From contig NZ_JAKXMK010000009.1 of assembly GCF_022524485.1 (NCBI RefSeq), positions 1-64,000 of the forward strand: 64,000 nucleotides of DNA. Direction: 5' to 3'. The notes under the pieces were generated by a model that worked only from the letters and a program-made list of their open reading frames with translations, did no database searches and had not been told where the DNA came from. The stretch's first letter is position 1, and every line of letters starts with the position of its first letter. This document shows positions 26,498 through 33,752 of the stretch, piece after piece. A program made the translations under genes and the position numbers. This DNA comes from Pseudonocardia alaniniphila. GTDB lineage: Bacteria; Actinomycetota; Actinomycetes; Mycobacteriales; Pseudonocardiaceae.

Positions 26498-27778
26498 TTA
26501 CGCGGCGCGGTTCTCGGACAGTCCGGCCGGGGCAGGAGCGGTGTCCGGCCGAGATGTCGCAGTTCGTGACTCGCCCCGGTTCACAGAGATCCTGTCGACG
26601 CCCCAGATCAGGAGTGCCACTGTGCTGAGGCCTGCGCCGAGAATGCAGACGGCGGTCCAGCCCCATGCGCTGTAGGCGATGGTTGCCGCGATCGCGCCCA
26701 GGCCCGTGCCGATGGCGTAATAGACCATGTTGCTGCCGATGAGGCGGCTGCTGGAATTGGGGTCGATCGCCACGATCAACTGCTGGTTGGTGACGTGGAT
26801 GGCCTGTCCCGCCAGGTCGATGACGACGATTCCGACGATCAGCAGGATCAGAGAGGTCGGCAGCCAGGCGATCAGTGCCCACGAAGCGAGGAACAGGACG
26901 AGGGATACACCGGTGACCCACTGGGCCAGTCCGCGGTCGGCCAGGGTGCCGGCGCGTGCGGCCCCGATCGCTCCTGCGGCGCCGACGAGACCGAACAGGC
27001 CCACTTCGGTGGTGGACAGGTTCCACGGCGCGGCCGTCAGCGGGAGTGCTATCGAGCCCCAGAGGGCGCCGAACCCGGCGAACATGAACAGCGTGATCAG
27101 GCTGCGGACGCGGAACACGCGCTCGTGAACCGTGAGCGTGACGACGGATGAGATCAGGCGGCGGTACGAGACGGCGCTCCGAGTGGTTTCCGGCGGCAGC
27201 TTGCGGGCCAGGACGAGCGCGACCGCGAGCATGAGCAGCGCCGAGACCACGTAGACCGAGCGCCAGCCGAGGGCATCGGCGAGCAGACCGGACACGGTCC
27301 GGGCGAGCAGGATGCCGATGACCACACCACTGGTCACGATGCCGAGGATGCGCCCGCGCGACTCGGGACTGCTCAGCACGGCCGCGTAGGCGATGATGAC
27401 CTGCTGCACGACGGACGCCACTCCCACGATGCCGCTGGCGACGAGGAACATCAGCGGTTGCGGTGCCACCGCCACGCCGACGAGGGCCGCCGCGGCGATC
27501 ACACACCCCGCCACGATGAGGACCCGCCTGTTGATCAGGTCGCCGAGCGGCACGATCAGGATCAGGCCCAGCAGGTAGCCGACCTGGGTCACGGTCGTGA
27601 CCAGCCCGAGCCCGGCCGGGCCGACTCCGAGGTCGCGTCCGATCCGGTCCAGCAGAGGCTGGGCGTAGTAGATGTTGGCCACCGCCACCCCGCTGGCGAC
27701 GGCAAGCAGAACCGCGAGCTTGCTGCTGATTCCGGGCGATGGTTCGCCGACGGTTTTCCGTACGATGGGTGAAATCAT
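26498..27778 (-). CDS. MFS transporter, DHA1 drug:H+ antiporter type
   Basis: A 426-residue protein with about 12 hydrophobic segments, for example LAVLLAVASGVAVANIYYAQ, VGYLLGLILIVPLGDLINRR (cytoplasmic loop motif A after helix 2) and VLIVAGCVIAAAALVGVAV. The IYYAQPLLD opening is typical of YnfM-like exporters. It probably expels a small organic compound in exchange for protons. ATG 27778 is preceded by AAGGAGA at 7 bases; the upstream extension is not family-like. It converges on the XRE-cupin gene with 33 bases between the stops. Confidence 0.87.
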   Translation of the reverse strand: MISPIVRKTVGEPSPGISSKLAVLLAVASGVAVANIYYAQPLLDRIGRDLGVGPAGLGLVTTVTQVGYLLGLILIVPLGDLINRRVLIVAGCVIAAAALVGVAVAPQPLMFLVASGIVGVASVVQQVIIAYAAVLSSPESRGRILGIVTSGVVIGILLARTVSGLLADALGWRSVYVVSALLMLAVALVLARKLPPETTRSAVSYRRLISSVVTLTVHERVFRVRSLITLFMFAGFGALWGSIALPLTAAPWNLSTTEVGLFGLVGAAGAIGAARAGTLADRGLAQWVTGVSLVLFLASWALIAWLPTSLILLIVGIVVIDLAGQAIHVTNQQLIVAIDPNSSSRLIGSNMVYYAIGTGLGAIAATIAYSAWGWTAVCILGAGLSTVALLIWGVDRISVNRGESRTATSRPDTAPAPAGLSENRAA

Positions 27779-28045
27779 GGATCTCTCCTTTGTGGCCGGC
27801 GCGGACCGAATGAACAGGTCGGTACGGCCGGTGAAGTGGTGGAAAATGAGCACGGTCGAGCCGGGGAGGAATTGATTCGAACCCTCGGAATTACCGAAAG
27901 GCGGAGCGCTGCTCAGCGGTCCGACGGCACTCGGCCGCGGACCCCGCATGGGGAGTGCCGAGCATGCCTGGATGAGCTGTGCGGGGCCGCTTCCCGCGGC
28001 CCGGGCATGACGGCGGCGGATCGCTCGCCGCAGGCGGTCGGGAGC

Positions 28046-28534
28046 TCAGTGCGCCTGTGCCGGCGTGTAGTGGCCCGGCACGTTCCGCGCCGTCACACTC
28101 ACGCGGTTGAAGGCGTTGATCACCGTGATGACCCCGATCAGGTGGGCAAGCTCGGTCGCGTCGAACTGGCTCGCTGCCCTCGCGTACACCTCGTCGGGCA
28201 CGAACCCGTCTGTGAGCACGGTGATCGCTTCGGTCAGTTCGAGCGCTGCCACCTCCTTCGCCGTGTAGAAGTGCCGCGACTCGCCCCACGCACTGAGCTG
28301 CACGATGCGGTCGACCGACTCGCCGTGGGCCAGAGCGTCCTTGGTATGCATGTCGATGCAGAACGCGCAGTGGTTGATCTGCGATGCGCGGACCTTCACT
28401 AGCTCGACCAATGTTTGGTCGACACCCTGCCGCGCGGCGGTGTCGAGGCGGATCAGGGCCTTGAAGACGTCGGGCGCCAGCTTGGCGAGATCGATTCTCC
28501 GACCGTTTTCCGGAAGGCGTTCGTTCGTTGTCAT
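28046..28534 (-). CDS. AhpD-like carboxymuconolactone decarboxylase family protein
   Basis: A 162-residue protein of the AhpD/CMD family. The redox pair is in NHCAFCIDMH, followed by KDALAHGES and the conserved SRHFYTAKEVAALELTEAIT. These are peroxidase-like, thioredoxin-dependent antioxidant proteins. ATG 28534 is the first good start; the longer frame upstream overlaps the divergent regulator and is not homologous. Only 47 bases separate it from the divergent MocR gene, so both promoters overlap and the MocR protein probably controls it. Confidence 0.87.
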   Translation of the reverse strand: MTTNERLPENGRRIDLAKLAPDVFKALIRLDTAARQGVDQTLVELVKVRASQINHCAFCIDMHTKDALAHGESVDRIVQLSAWGESRHFYTAKEVAALELTEAITVLTDGFVPDEVYARAASQFDATELAHLIGVITVINAFNRVSVTARNVPGHYTPAQAH

Positions 28535-28581
28535 GGCTCCCAGGCTAAGCGGCCAGTGGGCCAGGGGTATGGTGCATTTCC

Positions 28582-30177
28582 ATGGCAGGGGAGCGGGCCA
28601 ATTCGCCGAGGGACAATGCGTCTTCCCAGGGCCTCGGAGCCGATCTGTACCTGGGTCGCCTTGACCTGCGCGGCGGCCACGGCCTGCGGGCTTCCCTGAT
28701 GGACGCCCTGCGTGAGGCCGTCCGAACGGGGCGCCTCGCACCCGGCGCCCGGCTGCCCTCGTCCCGCACCCTTGCCGCTGATCTGTCCATCGCCCGCAAC
28801 ACCGTCGCCGATGCCTATGCCGAGCTGGTCGCAGAGGGCTGGCTCACCTCGCAGCAGGGTTCGGGCACCCGCGTCGCCCGGCGTGCCGAACCCCGCAGGG
28901 CACCGGCGAGCGGCACGGATCGCATCGTGCACCAGCGGCCCTCGCCGATCCGGACGGCGGGCGTCACCTACAGCCTGCTGCCCGGCAACCCCGACCTCGC
29001 GAGCTTCCCGCGTGCACAGTGGCTGGCGGCGGCCCGGCGAGCACTGACGGCCGCACCGCACGAGGCGTTCGGCTACGGCGACCCGCGCGGTCGCATCGAA
29101 CTGCGCACTGCCCTCGCCGACTACCTGGCCAGAGCGCGCGGTGTGTACGCCGACCCGGAGCGCATGCTGATCTGCGCGGGCTTCGTGCACGCGCTGCGCT
29201 TGATCGGCGGGGTGTTGAGCGCGCGCCGCGTGCGAACCGTGGCCATCGAGTCGTACGGCGTCCCCCAATACCAGGACCTGTTGACCGAGGCGGGGTTGCG
29301 CACCCACGCCCTCCTGCTGGACGAGGACGGCACGCGCACGGAGGAGCTCCCTCTCCAGCGCGCGGGCGCCGTCCTGCTGACGCCGGCACACCAGTACCCC
29401 ATCGGAGGGGCGTTGCGCGCCGACCGGCGGGCGGCCGCGGTCGACTGGGCGCGCGCCAGGGGCGGACTGGTCCTGGAGGACGACTACGACGGCGAGTTCC
29501 GCTACGACCGTCAGCCCGTCGGTGCGCTGCAGGGGCTCGATCCCGAGCGGGTCGTGTACTTCGGCACGGCGAGCAAGTCGCTCGCGCCGGGGCTGCGCAT
29601 CGGCTGGATCGTGCTCCCCGGGTCGGTAGTACGCGGAGCGGTGGAGGCCAAGGGGCACGTGGACTGGGCTCCCAGCGCCCTCGACCAGCTGACGCTCGCG
29701 GAGTTCATCACGTCCGGGGATTACGACCGGCACGTGCGGGCGATGCGGCTGCGGTACCGCCGCCGCCGCGACCAGCTGGTCGCGGCTCTCGCGGAGCACG
29801 CGCCCGGCATCAGCGTGTCGGGCATCGCAGCGGGGTTGCACGCCGTCGTCGAACTCCCGCCGGGCACTGAGCAGTCCGTGGTCTCTGCTGCAGCCGCGCA
29901 GGGTCTCGCCCTGGAGGGTCTCGGGTCCTTCGCCCTCCGGTCGACCGGAGCGCGGGAGCCGGCACGGGACGGGGCCGCAGCACCGGAGTCGGAGGGGGAC
30001 GCGGCGTCGGGCGGTGAGCCCGTGCGGCGCGGGGACGCGCTGGTCGTGGGCTATGCCACACCGTCGGACAGCGCCTGGTCGAGTGCGCTGGACGCGCTGT
30101 GCCGGGTGCTGCCCCGAGCGGAGCCCGCGGTGCGGCCGAAGGCGGCCCGCATCTCGCCGGGGGCGGATCGCCGGTAG
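28582..30177 (+). CDS. MocR/PdxR-type regulator (GntR HTH fused to aminotransferase fold)
   Basis: A 531-residue regulator. A GntR winged helix occupies about residues 35-100 (LMDALREAVRTGRLAPGARLPSSR, then LSIARNTVADAYAELVAEGW). A fold-type I aminotransferase domain follows, with the PLP lysine in GTASKSLAPGLRIGW and LLTPAHQYPIGGAL, LEDDYDGEFRYD around the cofactor. Such proteins sense PLP or an amine and activate or repress adjacent genes. The C-terminus has a low-complexity insert (EPARDGAAAPESEGDAAS) before GDALVVGYA. The last 30 codons lie inside a 340-bp segment that is duplicated 2.1 kb downstream. It is divergent from the AhpD-like gene. Confidence 0.88.
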   Translation: MAGERANSPRDNASSQGLGADLYLGRLDLRGGHGLRASLMDALREAVRTGRLAPGARLPSSRTLAADLSIARNTVADAYAELVAEGWLTSQQGSGTRVARRAEPRRAPASGTDRIVHQRPSPIRTAGVTYSLLPGNPDLASFPRAQWLAAARRALTAAPHEAFGYGDPRGRIELRTALADYLARARGVYADPERMLICAGFVHALRLIGGVLSARRVRTVAIESYGVPQYQDLLTEAGLRTHALLLDEDGTRTEELPLQRAGAVLLTPAHQYPIGGALRADRRAAAVDWARARGGLVLEDDYDGEFRYDRQPVGALQGLDPERVVYFGTASKSLAPGLRIGWIVLPGSVVRGAVEAKGHVDWAPSALDQLTLAEFITSGDYDRHVRAMRLRYRRRRDQLVAALAEHAPGISVSGIAAGLHAVVELPPGTEQSVVSAAAAQGLALEGLGSFALRSTGAREPARDGAAAPESEGDAASGGEPVRRGDALVVGYATPSDSAWSSALDALCRVLPRAEPAVRPKAARISPGADRR

Positions 30178-30424
30178 AGCGAGGCCATTCCTGCGGGGCG
30201 GGGCTCCGGTTCAGGCGTTGTAGCCGCCGTGGGCGTCCAGCACTGCGCCCGTGACGTAGGACGCCTCGGGGCTCGCCAGGAAGGCGATCGCCGCGGCGAT
30301 TTCGTCGGGGTGGCCCATGCGCTGCAGGGAGAGGGTCTCGGCGTCCGGCGGCTCCATTCCGCTCTCCATCAATCCGGCTTCCACGACGTTGGCCGTGATG
30401 TCCTTACGTCCGAGGTATCGTGCG
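30087..30424. repeat. Direct repeat, copy A (MocR 3' end plus truncated SDR 3' end)
   Basis: This segment is repeated almost base for base at 32234-32592. It contains the last 30 codons of the MocR gene, the short intergenic space, and the final 70 codons of an SDR gene on the opposite strand. Relative to copy B it lacks 21 bp after 30333, between two GAGGG pentamers, and it diverges progressively after about 30405. The internal identity is otherwise very high; one C/T difference in the MocR tail is visible. Confidence 0.9.
30211..30423 (-). pseudogene. Truncated SDR C-terminus (copy A)
   Basis: The frame encodes the last 70 or so residues of the SDR whose intact copy is at 32358-33113: LGRKDITANVVEAGLMESG through SYVTGAVLDAHGGYNA. 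Seven residues (KALLSSL or an equivalent register) are deleted in frame. The whole N-terminal nucleotide-binding part and the catalytic Tyr/Lys are missing, and upstream of residue LGRK the sequence changes to MocR-like DNA. It cannot be functional. Confidence 0.85.
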
Positions 30425-30479
30425 CCAGCGGCCTTCGCCGATCCTGACGACGGGCGCCACCTACAGCCTGCTGCCCTGG
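30423..30479 (+). pseudogene. Internal fragment of a MocR-family gene
   Basis: About 57 bases encode QRPSPILTTGATYSLLPW, matching QRPSPIRTAGVTYSLLPG of the intact MocR protein (around 28935-28985) at both protein and DNA level, with scattered substitutions. It is joined directly to the truncated SDR end on one side and to unrelated sequence on the other. It is a shard of a second, diverged MocR gene. Confidence 0.7.
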
Positions 30480-30614
30480 GCGAGATCCGCAGGGTCTTCG
30501 TCGCTCGGCGGATCAACCCGGGCGAAGGTGATCGCGCTGTCTCGCGGGCTGTCGTGCGTCGAGGTGGATTACGACGAGCTGCGGGGCATGAAACCCGACG
30601 ACCTCACCCTCTAG
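30480..30614 (+). pseudogene. C-terminal tail of an unrecognised gene
   Basis: The frame of the MocR shard continues as about 44 residues ending VIALSRGLSCVEVDYDELRGMKPDDLTL before a stop 25 bases upstream of the amidohydrolase start. The composition looks like genuine coding sequence, and the position suggests the 3' end of a gene once co-transcribed with the amidohydrolase. I do not recognise the family, and no start of its own is present. Confidence 0.4.
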
Positions 30615-30639
30615 ATCGACTCTTCCGAAGGGACCCTCC

Positions 30640-32013
30640 GTGCCCCTGCTCGTCCGCGGCGGCGACGTCGTGACCATGAACCCGGCGCGCGAGGTGCTCG
30701 TCGGCGGTACCGTCGCGATCGACGGCAACCGGATCGTCGCCGTGGGCAAGACGTCCGAGCTGACGGCGCGGTACCCGGATGCCGACGTGCTCGATGCCAC
30801 GGGCTGCGTCGTCACGCCGGGCATGGTCAACGCCCATCAGCACCACACCGGCGACCCGCTGATCAAGTCGTGTATCCCCGACATGATCCAGTTCGGTGAC
30901 GCGATCTTCTCGTGGGCCGTACCGGTGCACGGCGCCCACACGGCCGACGATGACGCGCTGAGCGCGACGATCAGCGCGGTCGCCGCGCTCCGCCTCGGCG
31001 TGACGACCGTCGTGGAGGCCGGCACAGTCGCCCACCCGCATCGCGTCGGCGAGGCGCTCGCATCGGTCGGGGTACGCGGCACCGTCGGTCGCTGGGGTTG
31101 GGACGTCGACGGCGTGCCGTACGGCGCGCCGGTCGACGAGGCGCTCGATCTGCAGCGCGAGGTGCTGGCGACGTGGCCGAAGGGCGGGCTGATCGAGGGC
31201 TGGGTCACGCTGGTGGGCCACAACCTCGGCAGCGACGAGCTGTTCGCCGGCGCCGCCGCCCTGGCGCGCGAGGCCGGCGCGCAGATGACGATGCACATGT
31301 CGCCGACGAGCTCGGACCCGACCGAGTACCTCGCCCGGACCGGCAAGCGTCCGCTGCAGCACCTCGCCGACCTGGGCGTGCTCGGCGAGCACCTGCTGAT
31401 CGCGCACGGGGTGTGGCTCGACGACGCGGAGGTGGAGCTGGTACTCGGCACGCGCACGGCGATCGCCTACTGCCCGTGGTCCTACCTGCGCATGGGCCAA
31501 GGGGTGACGAGCCGCAGCCGCCACGCCGACATCGTCGAGCGCGGCGGGCGCGTCGCGCTCGGCTGCGACGCCGAGAACGCCGGCGACATCGGCGACATCC
31601 TGCGCGCCGTGGCGGCCGCCGCGGGCATCGCTCGGGATTCCCGCGGCGACCCGATGCGGTTCGGCGCCGACACGGCCTTCGAGCTGGCGACGATCCGCGG
31701 CGCCGAGGCGATCGGCATGGCTGACCGGATCGGCTCGCTGGAGCCCGGCAAGCTCGCCGACGTCGTCGTCCACGACGCGACGATGTTCAACTGGCTGCCC
31801 CGCGGCGACGTGTCACTGCAGCTCGTCTGGGGCACCGACGGTCGCTCGGTCCGGGACGTCCTGGTGGATGGCCAGGTCGTCGTCCGCGACGGCGTGTGCA
31901 CGACGGTCGACCTCGACGCGTTGCGCCCCGAACTGCAGGCCGCCCACGACGCCCTCCTCGCCCGCGCGGGGATCGAGGTCCCCCACCGCTGGCCGCACCA
32001 CGACGCCCACTGA
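30640..32013 (+). CDS. Amidohydrolase-superfamily deaminase/chlorohydrolase-like enzyme
   Basis: A 457-residue metal-dependent hydrolase of the AtzA/TrzN/SsnA/MtaD group, which deaminates or dechlorinates purines, pyrimidines or s-triazines. The metal ligands are visible: HQHH in VNAHQHHTGD, a histidine in MTMHMSPTS, one in LIAHGVWLD, and the aspartate in LGCDAENAGD. The C-terminal beta-sandwich closes with GSLEPGKLADVVVHD. GTG 30640 has GAAGGGA 6 bases upstream. The gene lies between direct repeats and gene fragments, so it appears to have arrived in a rearrangement. The exact substrate cannot be deduced. Confidence 0.85.
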   Translation: MPLLVRGGDVVTMNPAREVLVGGTVAIDGNRIVAVGKTSELTARYPDADVLDATGCVVTPGMVNAHQHHTGDPLIKSCIPDMIQFGDAIFSWAVPVHGAHTADDDALSATISAVAALRLGVTTVVEAGTVAHPHRVGEALASVGVRGTVGRWGWDVDGVPYGAPVDEALDLQREVLATWPKGGLIEGWVTLVGHNLGSDELFAGAAALAREAGAQMTMHMSPTSSDPTEYLARTGKRPLQHLADLGVLGEHLLIAHGVWLDDAEVELVLGTRTAIAYCPWSYLRMGQGVTSRSRHADIVERGGRVALGCDAENAGDIGDILRAVAAAAGIARDSRGDPMRFGADTAFELATIRGAEAIGMADRIGSLEPGKLADVVVHDATMFNWLPRGDVSLQLVWGTDGRSVRDVLVDGQVVVRDGVCTTVDLDALRPELQAAHDALLARAGIEVPHRWPHHDAH

Positions 32014-32014
32014 C

Positions 32015-32233
32015 TTGAACGAGGAAGTCGATCACCGCCGTGCCGATGCCCTGGCTGCGCAGCTCGGGCACCACGTACAGCTCGTCGAGCAGCCCGACCT
32101 CGCCCTCGTACCAGACGTTCGGTCGGAGGGTGATCAGACCGACGCCGACCGCCGGCGCCCCAGCGAGCATGGCGAAGGTTCGCCCGTCCGCCAGCACGTG
32201 CGTCAGTCGGTGGGCCAGCACATCGGCGGACGA
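32015..32233 (-). pseudogene. Internal fragment of a GNAT acetyltransferase
   Basis: On the minus strand about 73 residues show a GNAT core: FAMLAGAPAVGVGLITL, then LLDELYVVPELRSQGIGTAVIDFLV, which is motif A with its R/Q-x-x-G-x-G/A acetyl-CoA loop. The N-terminal part is cut off by repeat copy B and the C-terminal part by the end of the amidohydrolase gene, so both ends are missing. Confidence 0.75.
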
Positions 32234-32592
32234 GCTGGACGCGCTGTGCCGGGTGCTGCCCCGAGCGGAGCCCGTGGTGCGGCCGAAGGCGGCCCGCATC
32301 TCGCCGGGGGCGGATCGCCGGTAGAGCGAGGCCATTCCTGCGGGGCGGGGCTCCGGTTCAGGCGTTGTAGCCGCCGTGGGCGTCCAGCACTGCGCCCGTG
32401 ACGTAGGACGCCTCGGGGCTCGCCAGGAAGGCGATCGCCGCGGCGATTTCGTCGGGGTGGCCCATGCGCTGCAGGGAGAGGGAGCTGAGCAAGGCCTTGA
32501 GGGTCTCGGCGTCCGGCGGCTCCATTCCGCTCTCCATCAATCCGGCTTCCACGACGTTGGCCGTGATGTCCTTGCGCCCGAGGTCCCGCGCG
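32234..32592. repeat. Direct repeat, copy B (MocR 3' fragment plus intact SDR 3' end)
   Basis: Second copy of the segment at 30087-30424, offset by 2,147 bases. It carries the last 30 MocR codons (ending at 32324, without the rest of that gene) and the 3' end of the intact SDR gene. It retains the 21 bp missing from copy A. The repeats flank the amidohydrolase region in the same orientation, as expected for a duplication or a single-crossover insertion. Confidence 0.9.
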
Positions 32593-33113
32593 ACGCCCAG
32601 GGTGTACCTCTCGACCCCCGATTTGGTCGCCGCGTAGTCGGCAACGCCCGACACACCGACCCGGGTGCCGAGTCCCGAGCTCACCGTGACGATCCGGCCG
32701 CCCGTGCGCATCACCTGGGAGGCGGCCCGGATGGTGGCGATCACGCCGAGGTAGTTGGTGGCGTGCATCCGGTCCAGCGCGGCGGTGTCGGCATCCGGGT
32801 CGTCCACCGTGCGGCCCTGCTCCGGCGAGATCGCCGCGTTGTTGACGAGGATGTCCAGGCCGCCGAAGTAGGCGACCACGTTGTCGATCAGCACCCGCGC
32901 CTGGCTCATGTCCGCCTGGTCGGACTTGAAGGCGACGGCCTTCGCGCCCGTGCCGCGCACGTCGTCGACGACGGCCTGCGCCTTCTTCTCGGAGTTGGCA
33001 TAGGTGAACGCGACGTCGGCGCCCCGCTCGGCCAGCAGCCGTACGGTCGCGGCTCCCAGTCCGCGGGATCCCCCGGTGACCAGGGCGACCTTGCCCGTGA
33101 GCGGCTTGTTCAT
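32358..33113 (-). CDS. Short-chain dehydrogenase/reductase (3-oxoacyl-ACP reductase-like)
   Basis: A 251-residue classical SDR. The cofactor motif is VTGGSRGLGAATVRLL near residue 12, the structural NNAA is in DILVNNAAISPEQ, the catalytic Ser lies in IVTVSSGLG, and the Tyr/Lys pair is YAATK. The C-terminal MESGMEPPDAETL loop and GAVLDAHGGYNA end are intact here, unlike the truncated copy at 30211. ATG 33113 is preceded by a GGGAAGA site. It is divergent from an Rrf2 regulator, with strong palindromes between them, and is therefore the probable regulated gene. Confidence 0.88.
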   Translation of the reverse strand: MNKPLTGKVALVTGGSRGLGAATVRLLAERGADVAFTYANSEKKAQAVVDDVRGTGAKAVAFKSDQADMSQARVLIDNVVAYFGGLDILVNNAAISPEQGRTVDDPDADTAALDRMHATNYLGVIATIRAASQVMRTGGRIVTVSSGLGTRVGVSGVADYAATKSGVERYTLGVARDLGRKDITANVVEAGLMESGMEPPDAETLKALLSSLSLQRMGHPDEIAAAIAFLASPEASYVTGAVLDAHGGYNA

Positions 33114-33143
33114 GTCTTCCCACCTCGGTGGTCGAGTTTTGCT

Positions 33144-33174
33144 GACAGTCGTAACGCTAGATGTTACGACTGTC
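33144..33174. promoter_or_regulatory. Palindromic operator 1 for the Rrf2/SDR divergon
   Basis: A perfect 12-bp inverted repeat: GACAGTCGTAAC at 33144-33155, a 7-base spacer, and GTTACGACTGTC at 33163-33174. It lies 31 bases before the SDR start and 70 before the Rrf2 start. The long perfect arms in a short divergent region make a regulator-binding site very likely. Confidence 0.85.
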
Positions 33175-33189
33175 ATTCGCAACAGTCTC

Positions 33190-33214
33190 TGTTACGACTG
33201 TGCCCGTCGTAACA
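33190..33214. promoter_or_regulatory. Palindromic operator 2 for the Rrf2/SDR divergon
   Basis: A second perfect inverted repeat, TGTTACGAC at 33190-33198, a 7-base spacer, GTCGTAACA at 33206-33214. It uses the same half-site as operator 1 but with the arms in the opposite order. The centres are 43 bases apart, about four helical turns. It ends 30 bases before the Rrf2 start codon. Confidence 0.8.
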
Positions 33215-33243
33215 TGGATCGTTGCAGCGGAGAGAGAGGGTTC

Positions 33244-33678
33244 ATGAGCGCCAACAGCAGGTTGACCATCGCCGCTCACGCTCTCGCCTGGATCGGGCTC
33301 TACCAGCGACAGGGCCACGAGGTCGCCACGTCCGAGCAGATCGCGACCAGCGCCAACACCAATCCCGTGGTGATCAGGCGGCTGCTCGGCGAGCTGCGCA
33401 GGGCGGGGCTCGTGGAGTCCCGGCGGGGTGTGGGCGCAGGCTGGGTGCTGGCGCGCGGGCTGGAGTCGATGACCCTGCTGGACGTGTACGAGGCGGTGGA
33501 ACCCGGCCCGCTGTTCGCGATGCACCGCGCCACCCCGGACCAGGGGTGCGTGGTCGGTTACGGCATCCGGCCGGCGATGCAGGGTATCTACGAGGGCATC
33601 GAGGAGACCCTGAAGCGCGAGTTGGCCGGCGTCACGCTGGAGGACGTGGTCCGAGACGTCCTCGCGGCACCTCGCTAG
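33244..33678 (+). CDS. Rrf2-family transcriptional regulator (cluster-less, YwnA-like)
   Basis: A 144-residue Rrf2 protein. The winged helix spans about residues 5-60 (RLTIAAHALAWIGLYQRQG, then NTNPVVIRRLLGELRRAGLVESRRGVGAGW), followed by LLDVYEAVEPGPLFAMH. Fe-S members such as IscR and NsrR carry three cysteines in this second half; here only one is visible (DQGCVVGYG), so it probably does not bind a cluster and may sense thiol oxidation like YwnA or HypR. ATG 33244 with AGAGAGAGGG upstream is the best start; ATG 33214 is in frame but overlaps operator 2. Confidence 0.87.
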   Translation: MSANSRLTIAAHALAWIGLYQRQGHEVATSEQIATSANTNPVVIRRLLGELRRAGLVESRRGVGAGWVLARGLESMTLLDVYEAVEPGPLFAMHRATPDQGCVVGYGIRPAMQGIYEGIEETLKRELAGVTLEDVVRDVLAAPR

Positions 33679-33709
33679 CTCCCGATTGTTCCCGCCACGC
33701 GCAGTGTGA

Positions 33710-33740
33710 CCTTGATACGTTTCACAGACGCTGATCAAGG
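33710..33740. promoter_or_regulatory. LacI-type operator candidate before the GH106 gene
   Basis: TTGATACGTTTCAC at 33712-33725 resembles the LacI consensus with a central CG and the operator seen before the ABC transporter operon. It sits inside a wider inverted repeat, CCTTGAT at 33710-33716 and ATCAAGG at 33734-33740. The site ends just before the ribosome site of the rhamnosidase gene. Confidence 0.5.
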
Positions 33741-33752
33741 GAGCCCGCGACG

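Noticed and set aside
27870..27890. A GATTCGAACC string, which on the minus strand resembles a tRNA T-loop
   Set aside because: The flanking bases do not form the 5-bp T stem, and no anticodon or D arm can be folded around it.
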